Shown: positions 1-4,415 of the stretch, one piece after another | Layout: every line of letters begins with the position of its first letter | How positions within the stretch are numbered: the first letter of the stretch is position 1 | Assembly: GCA_016183945.1 (NCBI GenBank) | Contig: JACPDP010000047.1 | Span: 1-8,339, forward strand | Length of the DNA: 8,339 nt | Direction of reading: 5' to 3' | Origin: Magnetospirillum sp. | GTDB lineage: Bacteria; Pseudomonadota; Alphaproteobacteria; Rhodospirillales; Magnetospirillaceae | Program-made: the position numbers and the translations under genes | Notes under the pieces: generated by a model | What the model was told of the DNA's origin: nothing | The model's input: the letters and a program-made list of their open reading frames with translations, nothing else | The model's database searches: none

Positions 1-297
1 CCTACGGATTCCTCATCAGCGAGAGGAGTCTGATTCCCCCCTCGGGACCACGCTTCGCCCCGATCCGCCAAACGCCTGCCATATCCGACCGTTACAGACC
101 CCGAGGATCCGCCCGTCCGGCCTGAACGTCACGTGAACACGCCAATCACCACCATACGAATACGGCTGACACGAGCGCTGGCGCGACAATTACCACGCTG
201 TCCCTGCTGCCAACGGCCAATAGTACGGTCACGCGGCTTTGTGACACAGTAGAACTAGCGCCTTGTTTTTATTGATATATCATCAATTTCAAAAGAT
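1..297. other. Gene-free stretch at the window edge
   Basis: I find no convincing gene here. Two plus-strand frames are open from the window edge, to stops near 122-125 and 134-136, so the end of an unseen gene could enter from the left. Neither short peptide (about 40 residues) resembles a family I know. An 8-bp palindrome TCACGTGA lies at 129-136. Next to the tRNA 3' end there is a small inverted repeat, TTGAT/ATCAA, within about 275-290. It has no run of U after it on the tRNA strand, so I do not call it a terminator. Confidence 0.5.
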
Positions 298-373
298 TGG
301 CGTCCCCAGGGGGAGTCGAACCCCCGTCGCCGCCGTGAGAGGGCGGTGTCCTAGGCCTCTAGACGATGGGGAC
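298..373 (-). tRNA. tRNA-Glu (anticodon CTC)
   Basis: On the minus strand this folds into a complete cloverleaf. The acceptor stem GTCCCCA pairs with TGGGGAC over 7 bp, followed by discriminator G and an encoded CCA at 300-298. The anticodon stem CCGCC/GGCGG encloses the loop CTCTCAC, giving anticodon CTC, which reads GAG glutamate codons. The T stem GGGGG/CCCCC carries the loop TTCGACT. Sequence and arm layout match bacterial tRNA-Glu. The CTC isoacceptor is optional, because the TTC form can read both glutamate codons, but it suits a GC-rich genome where GAG dominates. It lies 58 bp from the end of the ISL3 remnant. Confidence 0.97.
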
Positions 374-392
374 GTCTGGGCGCGAGAGCGGC

Positions 393-421
393 TTTATGTC
401 GGAATCGCTAGGGCGATGCAA
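393..421 (-). promoter_or_regulatory. Candidate promoter of tRNA-Glu
   Basis: On the minus strand, TTGCAT (421-416) and CATAAA (398-393) are separated by exactly 17 bp. They match TTGACA at 3 of 6 and TATAAT at 4 of 6 positions. Initiation about 7 bases downstream would start some 13 bases before the mature tRNA 5' end, a normal leader length. A run of seven A lies immediately upstream, next to the insertion-sequence end. The spacing is good, the hexamers are only fair. Confidence 0.5.
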
Positions 422-431
422 GCGTTTTTTT

Positions 432-456
432 GGTTCATCGCGGAAGTCCGGGGAAG
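432..456 (+). repeat. Left terminal inverted repeat of the ISL3 remnant
   Basis: It starts GGTTCATCGCGGA and matches the opposite end at 20 of 25 positions. The last codons of the transposase and its stop (TGA at 437-435 on the minus strand) lie inside this repeat. Confidence 0.8.
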
Positions 457-1040
457 GCGGCCCGGATTTTGAGGAAGAAGTCGGCGTCGTCGCGGAAGCC
501 GTAGGCCATGCGCTTGATCATCTTGATGCGGTTGTTGATGCCTTCGAGGATGCTGGTGTTGAGGCGCCATGAGGCGCTGGCGACGATGCCGGGGAGGTAG
601 GGTTCCAGTTTCCTGGCGAGGCGGATCAGAGGTTCGATGCCGCTGTCGCGGGTCTTGTGCCACCAGGCTCGCCAGGCTGCTTTTGCAGCCTCGACCGAGG
701 ACTGGCGCCAGAGCTGCTTGAGTTCGTCCTTCATCACGCAGACGGTCATCAAGGATTGGTTGGCGGCGAGCAATTCGTCCGGCCGCACCTGGTCCTGTGG
801 CCGCTTGAGGTTCTCGCGGTTGCGCAGCAGCAGCCATCGGGCGGTCTTGACCACCTTGCGCGCCTTCTTGTCGCCGCGCAGGCGATTGGCCTCATCGACG
901 CGGACCCGGTCGATGACGTCATGGCCGTACTTGGCGACCGCCTTGATCCGGCGGCAGCCGTCCTCGCCGAGCAGGTCGAGGAACGGCCGCACACCCTCGC
1001 GCGGGCGTTCGCGGCCGACCCACAGCACGCGGCGGGTGTA
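435..1040 (-). pseudogene. ISL3-family transposase, C-terminal part only, with an internal deletion
   Basis: The reading frame is open, and the protein ends with features typical of ISL3 (DDE superfamily) transposases: EGINNRIKMIKRMAYGFRD, carrying the presumed catalytic glutamate, then DADFFLKIRAAFPG. The N-terminal half, with zinc finger, helix-turn-helix and first catalytic aspartate, is missing. Homology begins abruptly at YTRRVLWVG (from about 1040), directly after the right terminal repeat. From family memory, about 30 residues also appear to be missing near 930-940. There RRIKAVA is joined to KYGHDVIDR, whereas relatives carry a stretch like MDM...YDLFHVVA in between, including a catalytic aspartate. 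The frame runs open into the repeat, and a GTG at 1028 could start a 197-residue product. Catalytic activity is not expected. Confidence 0.85.
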
Positions 1041-1045
1041 TGGCT

Positions 1046-1070
1046 CCTCCCCGCTAATCCGCGATGAACC
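1046..1070 (-). repeat. Right terminal inverted repeat of the ISL3 remnant
   Basis: Read on the minus strand it starts GGTTCATCGCGGA, the inverted copy of the left end. It overlaps the 3' end of the JAMM peptidase gene, whose stop codon TAG lies at 1056-1054. Confidence 0.8.
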
Positions 1071-1488
1071 GATTTTTTTTGCGGGTCGCCAGTGCCACCG
1101 CTCTGCTGCGGCCGCCGTCGCGATCGAGATGGTGGGTGAGCATCTGGATCACTTGGCCTTCCGCTACCCCGACGATCAGCCAGATCAACTCGGGCTCCCA
1201 GGCTTCCGCCAGGTCGGTGGGGGAGGGGAGGGCGCTGCCGTCCGGGTGGGAATGATAGTGTCCGACGACGCGCTCGGCGGTACCGCGCAGGCTTCGTTCC
1301 GCCGCCAGGCGCACGCGCGGATCCAGCTCGAAGCGGTTGCCGTCGGCCAGATTGGCGGCGGGCACTATCCGTGTTACCCGCACGGGGCGCCGGCCGGTGC
1401 CCACCAGCAGACCGCAGCATTCGTTGGGATAGGCCGCCTCGGCTGCGTCGGCGATGGCTTTCAGGTGGGCCGGCTCGACGACGATCAT
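1054..1488 (-). CDS. JAMM (Mov34/MPN/PAD-1, M67) family metallopeptidase
   Basis: This is a 144-residue zinc isopeptidase-type protein. The JAMM signature is complete: Glu23 in NECCGLL, then HSHPDGSALPSPTD at 79-92, giving zinc ligands His79, His81 and Asp92 and conserved Ser89. Bacterial members of this family can remove peptides from ubiquitin-like sulfur carriers or from other C-terminal conjugates. The substrate here is unknown. The ATG at 1488 is chosen because it overlaps the stop of the upstream membrane protein gene as ATGA, implying coupled translation, and because homology starts at once (MIVVEPAHLK). The last codons and the TAG stop lie within the right end of the ISL3 remnant, so the final residues FIAD are encoded by the IS. 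The catalytic core lies well upstream and should be intact. A run of eight A encodes KKN just before the junction. Confidence 0.92.
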   Translation of the reverse strand: MIVVEPAHLKAIADAAEAAYPNECCGLLVGTGRRPVRVTRIVPAANLADGNRFELDPRVRLAAERSLRGTAERVVGHYHSHPDGSALPSPTDLAEAWEPELIWLIVGVAEGQVIQMLTHHLDRDGGRSRAVALATRKKNRFIAD

Positions 1489-1802
1489 CGCGCCTGCGGT
1501 TGCGGTGCCAGCTCGAAGCTGCCCACCAACCGGCCCGCCGCCGGGTCGAGCACCAGCAACCGCTCCGGCCCGGTGCCCGACAGCCGCAGCACGACGCGCT
1601 CGCCGGCCGCCACCATCTGCTCGATGCGGGCGCCGGCCGGAACCGTCACCTCGACGCGGCCGAACTCGGCGGCGGTGCCGGCGGGGGGGGCGGTGGGCGT
1701 GCCGGCTTGGCGGGCCTTGGTCGACATGGCGTAGACCAACAGGCCCAGCCCGGCGAACAGCAGCACCCCCATGAAGATCACCAAGGCCTTGATCGCTCTC
1801 AT
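1485..1802 (-). CDS. Small single-pass membrane protein (resembles DUF6476)
   Basis: This 105-residue protein has one strongly hydrophobic segment at about residues 5-26 (ALVIFMGVLLFAGLGLLVYAM), followed by a Pro/Ala/Thr-rich linker and a domain of about 60 residues with alternating beta-like character (VEVTVPAGARI, VVLRLSG, RLLVLDPAAGRLVGSF). The likely topology is N-in with the C-terminal domain in the periplasm. From memory it resembles the uncharacterised alphaproteobacterial DUF6476 proteins, which often sit beside an RluA/RluD synthase gene, as here. I chose the ATG at 1802 because the membrane segment starts right after it. The upstream in-frame extension is Arg-rich, low in complexity and overlaps rluD. 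The stop overlaps the JAMM start by 4 bp. A run of eight G on the plus strand (1683-1690) lies within the linker coding sequence. The function is unknown. Confidence 0.85.
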   Translation of the reverse strand: MRAIKALVIFMGVLLFAGLGLLVYAMSTKARQAGTPTAPPAGTAAEFGRVEVTVPAGARIEQMVAAGERVVLRLSGTGPERLLVLDPAAGRLVGSFELAPQPQAR

Positions 1803-1843
1803 AGGATAGGATCGCTCCGCTGCAACTGCGTCCGAGGGAGTGC

Positions 1844-2827
1844 ATGACCGCCGCCGCCCGCGATATCCGCGAACCCGCCCCTGTCGCCGGGGACGAGGCC
1901 GGTACCCGCCTCGACAAGTGGCTGGCCGCACGGCTGCCGGACCTGTCGCGCACGCGGGTCAAATCGCTGATCGAGGGCGGCTGCGTCACCTCGGGCGGCT
2001 CGACCATAGCCGACCCCTCTCAGCGGGTCAAACCCGGCCAGGCCTTTACCGTCGCCATTCCGCCCGACGCCCCCGCCGAACCGGAACCGCAGGACATTCC
2101 GCTGGCCGTGATTTATGAAGACGACGACCTTATCGTCATCGACAAGCCCGCCGGGCTGGTGGTGCATCCCGCTCCGGGCAATCCCGACGAGACGCTGGTC
2201 AACGCCCTGCTGGCCCATTGCGGCAGCTCGCTGTCGGGCATCGGCGGGGTGCGGCGGCCGGGGATCGTGCATCGCATCGACAAGGATACCTCGGGCCTCC
2301 TGGTGGCGGCCAAGAACGATGCCGCCCATCACGGGCTGTCGCGCCAATTCGCCGAGCACTCCTTGGAGCGGGCCTATCGGGCGGTGGTGTGGGGCCGTCC
2401 CAGCCCGACCGAGGGCGAGATCGAGGGCAACATCGGACGTTGCCCCACCGACCGCAAGCGCATGGCCATCGTCCGGGGCGGCGGCAAGCCGGCACTGACG
2501 CGATACCGCGTCCTGGCCTCCTACGCCAGTGGCGCGGTGAGCCTGGTCGAATGCCGGCTGGCGACGGGACGCACCCACCAAATTCGCGTGCACATGACTG
2601 CCTTGGGCCATCCCCTGGTCGGGGACCCCGTCTATGGCCGCGTCGGGGCCAAGCGGACAGGGACCCTCCCGGTCGAGGCACGCCGGGTGTTGGTGTCCTT
2701 GCCGCGCCAGGCGCTCCATGCCTGCCTACTGGGGTTTTTACATCCCACAAAGGGTGGCAGGATGCGTTTCGAGAGTGTTATACCTTTTGATATCAGCTCG
2801 CTGCTTAAATTCTTAGAGGACATATAA
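1844..2827 (+). CDS. rluD: 23S rRNA pseudouridine synthase, RluA/RluD family
   Basis: This 327-residue cytoplasmic enzyme isomerises uridine to pseudouridine in RNA. Its size and architecture match RluD, which acts on helix 69 of 23S rRNA. An S4 RNA-binding domain at about 20-66 (TRLDKWLAARLPDLSRTRV) is followed by the catalytic domain from about 88. The signature HRIDKDTSGLL holds the catalytic aspartate Asp146, and the late motif GRTHQIRVHM is intact. The ATG at 1844 follows AGGGAG at 1835-1840. The gene is divergent from the membrane protein/JAMM pair with only 41 bp between starts, so any promoters must be compact or lie within the coding sequences. The last 60 bases or so are clearly more AT-rich than the rest and may hold the rpoH promoter. 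Other RluA-family members (RluC, RluA) are less likely given the S4 domain and length, but the exact target is inferred. Confidence 0.94.
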   Translation: MTAAARDIREPAPVAGDEAGTRLDKWLAARLPDLSRTRVKSLIEGGCVTSGGSTIADPSQRVKPGQAFTVAIPPDAPAEPEPQDIPLAVIYEDDDLIVIDKPAGLVVHPAPGNPDETLVNALLAHCGSSLSGIGGVRRPGIVHRIDKDTSGLLVAAKNDAAHHGLSRQFAEHSLERAYRAVVWGRPSPTEGEIEGNIGRCPTDRKRMAIVRGGGKPALTRYRVLASYASGAVSLVECRLATGRTHQIRVHMTALGHPLVGDPVYGRVGAKRTGTLPVEARRVLVSLPRQALHACLLGFLHPTKGGRMRFESVIPFDISSLLKFLEDI

Positions 2828-2965
2828 AAAGCCCCTATACTTGACTGTACGACTGTGGCATTCTTCGTCGTGAGGGAACGTGATAATCGGCGGTGGTTGC
2901 CCTTTGGGAGCCGCCGCTGCGCGGACGGGCAAAGCCCTTGCGCTCCCGAGAGAGAGGAGAATGCC
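2828..2965 (+). promoter_or_regulatory. rpoH promoter region and structured 5' leader
   Basis: This intergenic stretch precedes rpoH. A good -10-like hexamer, TATACT, lies at 2836-2841 without a clear -35. It overlaps a TTGACT at 2841-2846 that lacks a good -10. Neither is a clean match to the RpoH-type consensus, so the start site is undecided. Downstream lie several pairing options: TTGCCC (2897-2902) with GGGCAA (2927-2932), CCGC (2911-2914) with GCGG (2921-2924), and GGGAGC (2906-2911) with GCTCCC (2942-2947). The first and last cross each other, so they would be alternatives or a pseudoknot. CTCC (2943-2946) can also pair with GGAG of the ribosome binding site (2956-2959). Confidence 0.5.
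2955..2959 (+). promoter_or_regulatory. Ribosome binding site fixing the rpoH start
   Basis: AGGAG lies 6 bases before the ATG at 2966. It identifies that ATG as the start rather than the in-frame ATG at 2855, which would add 37 residues of atypical sequence ahead of the sigma factor. Confidence 0.85.
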
Positions 2966-3850
2966 ATGACCGCCATTTCTGCCAGCCTGAGTCTGGCGCC
3001 CGAGGGCAACCTCTCGCGCTACCTCCAGGACATCCGCAAATTCCCCATGCTGGGACCGGAGGAGGAGTTCCTGCTGGCCAAGCGGTTCCGTGAGCACGGC
3101 GATTTCGATTCGGCCAACAAGCTGGTGACCAGTCACCTGCGTCTGGTGGCCAAGATCGCCATGGGCTATCGCGGCTACGGCCTGCCCATCGGGGAGCTGA
3201 TTTCGGAAGGCAATGTCGGCATGATGCAGGCGGTCAAACGCTTCGACCCCGATCGCGGCTTCCGGCTGGCCACCTATGCCATGTGGTGGATTCGCGCCGC
3301 GATTCAAGAATACATCCTGCACAGCTGGTCGCTGGTGAAGATGGGCACCACCGCGGCGCAGAAGAAGCTGTTCTTCAACCTGCGCAAGCTCAAGGGGCAG
3401 ATGCAGGCCATCGAGGAGGGCGATCTCAGCCCCGAGAACGTGCGCAAGATCGCCGAGGAACTCGACGTCGCCGAGGCCGATGTGGTCAGCATGAACCGCC
3501 GCCTGTCGAGCCCCGACCATTCGCTCAATGCTCCCGTCAGGGCCGACGGCGAGGGGGAGTGGCAGGATTGGCTGGTGGACGACAGCGACGACCAGGAGAC
3601 CGAGCTGGGCGAGCGCGAGGAGCTTGGCCGGCGCCGCAAAATGCTGAGCTATGCCCTGAAGGGCTTGAACGAGCGCGAGCGCCATATTCTCACCCAGCGC
3701 CGCCTCAAGGAAAATCCCGTCACCCTGGAGGACTTGTCGCAGCACTACGGCATTTCGCGGGAGCGCGTTCGCCAGATCGAGGTGCGGGCCTTCGAGAAGT
3801 TGCAGAAGTCCATGAAGAACGCCGTCATCGACCAGACGGTGCATGCCTAG
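2966..3850 (+). CDS. rpoH: RNA polymerase sigma factor RpoH (sigma-32, heat shock)
   Basis: This 294-residue sigma-70 family protein of group RpoH directs RNA polymerase to heat-shock promoters for chaperones and proteases. Region 1.2 is at about 16-46 (SRYLQDIRKFPMLGPEEE). Region 2 is at about 50-120, with core-binding and melting motifs (LISEGNVGMMQAVKRFDPDRG, then FRLATYAMWWIRAAIQEYIL). The RpoH box QKKLFFNLR, at 132-140, separates this group from RpoD. Region 4 ends in the helix-turn-helix LEDLSQHYGISRERVRQIE at about 254-272. Length is normal for alphaproteobacteria. Genomes of this class often have more than one rpoH copy, so this may be one paralogue. Regulation probably acts through the leader before it. 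It ends in a strong terminator and converges on the minus-strand gene series. Confidence 0.98.
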   Translation: MTAISASLSLAPEGNLSRYLQDIRKFPMLGPEEEFLLAKRFREHGDFDSANKLVTSHLRLVAKIAMGYRGYGLPIGELISEGNVGMMQAVKRFDPDRGFRLATYAMWWIRAAIQEYILHSWSLVKMGTTAAQKKLFFNLRKLKGQMQAIEEGDLSPENVRKIAEELDVAEADVVSMNRRLSSPDHSLNAPVRADGEGEWQDWLVDDSDDQETELGEREELGRRRKMLSYALKGLNERERHILTQRRLKENPVTLEDLSQHYGISRERVRQIEVRAFEKLQKSMKNAVIDQTVHA

Positions 3851-3877
3851 GACATCCGAACCGGCCGTCCGCGTGAC

Positions 3878-3905
3878 GCCCTCCCCCGTCGGGGGAGGGC
3901 TTTTT
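3878..3905 (+). terminator. Intrinsic terminator of rpoH
   Basis: GCCCTCCCCC (3878-3887) pairs perfectly over 10 bp with GGGGGAGGGC (3891-3900), with loop GTC and then TTTTT (3901-3905). It lies 27 bases after the rpoH stop. On the minus strand the hairpin is preceded by A's but not followed by a U run, so it is not a standard terminator for the convergent gene ending at 3908. Confidence 0.95.
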
Positions 3906-3907
3906 GA

Positions 3908-4414
3908 TCAACCGGCGGTCTTCTTGGCGACGTCGTCGCCCCAATCGTCGACCAGCTTCTTCTGGGCCGCTTTGAGGTTGGCGACGCGGCGCTGGCTGGT
4001 CATGGCGAGGTAGCTGGCCACCATCGGCGGCATGGCGGTGTAGATTATCCAGCCAGCGCCGGCACAGCCATAGGCCACCATCAGCACCCCGGCGTCGGTC
4101 AGCATGTGGAAGGCTTCGTCCAGGGTGTGGACGCCGAACCACAGGCTGAACAGGTAGGGCACCACGCCGGCGAAGTTGACGCCGCCGACGCACAGCCAGG
4201 CGTACTTGTTTTGCCCATGCCCCTTTTCGGTGGCCCAGGCGACGAAGGTGGGCAGCATGGTGACGAACACCAGCGCCACCGTCGGCAGCGAGAATGGCAC
4301 CAGGGCCGCCAGGATCATCAACACCACGCCCTTGTTGAGGCCGGCGCCCCCCCCGGCCTTCTTGGCGGCGGCATTGGCCCGGGCGATCTCGACGGCGGAC
4401 GGCTTCCTGGCCAT
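3908..4414 (-). CDS. Multi-span membrane protein paired with the pseudokinase
   Basis: I do not recognise a characterised family for this 168-residue protein. A basic, Ala-rich helical N-terminus (1-27) is followed by hydrophobic stretches at about 29-61 (long enough for a hairpin of two segments broken by Pro40 and Pro44), 71-94 and 107-138. This gives three or four membrane spans. A basic, amphipathic C-terminal tail (141-168) is probably cytoplasmic or surface-bound. Conserved-looking Gly and Pro residues inside the spans (GGVNFAGVVPY, GCAGAGW) suggest tight helix packing. The ATG at 4414 starts one base after the pseudokinase stop (4418-4416), so the two are almost certainly co-translated. 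That suggests a membrane complex with the tail-anchored pseudokinase. No transporter or enzyme motif is visible. Confidence 0.87.
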   Translation of the reverse strand: MARKPSAVEIARANAAAKKAGGGAGLNKGVVLMILAALVPFSLPTVALVFVTMLPTFVAWATEKGHGQNKYAWLCVGGVNFAGVVPYLFSLWFGVHTLDEAFHMLTDAGVLMVAYGCAGAGWIIYTAMPPMVASYLAMTSQRRVANLKAAQKKLVDDWGDDVAKKTAG

Positions 4415-4415
4415 C

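Larger units (their letters stand above)
432..1070 (-). mobile_element. ISL3-family insertion sequence remnant, 639 bp, both ends present
   Basis: Two inverted ends frame the transposase fragment. The left end (reading right from 432) and the right end (reading left from 1070) both begin GGTTCATCGCGGA, 13 of 13 identical, and agree at 20 of the first 25 positions. The flanks, 424-431 and 1071-1078, are both T-rich 8-mers (GTTTTTTT and GATTTTTT) that differ at one base. This fits the 8-bp target duplication known for ISL3 elements, with one later change. Intact family members are roughly twice this length. The element is therefore internally deleted and cannot move itself, although its ends might still be used by a transposase made elsewhere. 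Confidence 0.8.

Noticed and set aside
129..136. Palindrome TCACGTGA as an operator site
   Set aside because: Eight bases with no adjacent gene or promoter is expected by chance often enough, and there is no second copy nearby.
275..297. Hairpin after tRNA-Glu as a terminator
   Set aside because: The stem is only 5 bp, AT-rich and not followed by a U run on the tRNA strand.
1683..1690. A run of eight G in the membrane protein gene, and eight T at 1073-1080 at the JAMM gene end, as phase-variation tracts
   Set aside because: Single tracts of eight in a GC-rich genome are not convincing. The frames are intact and neither gene is a typical phase-variable surface protein.
637..1734. A 365-codon open frame on the plus strand
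   Set aside because: It runs antisense through the transposase remnant, the JAMM gene and the membrane protein gene, and its product is Arg/Ser-rich without family resemblance. GC-rich codon use on the other strand explains it.
1489..2007. An upstream extension of the JAMM gene giving 317 residues
   Set aside because: The extension is Arg/Gly-rich and overlaps the membrane protein gene and rluD. The family homology and the coupled start both point to 1488.
2855..2965. An upstream in-frame ATG for rpoH
   Set aside because: The added residues do not look like a sigma factor, and the clear AGGAG at 2955-2959 serves the ATG at 2966.
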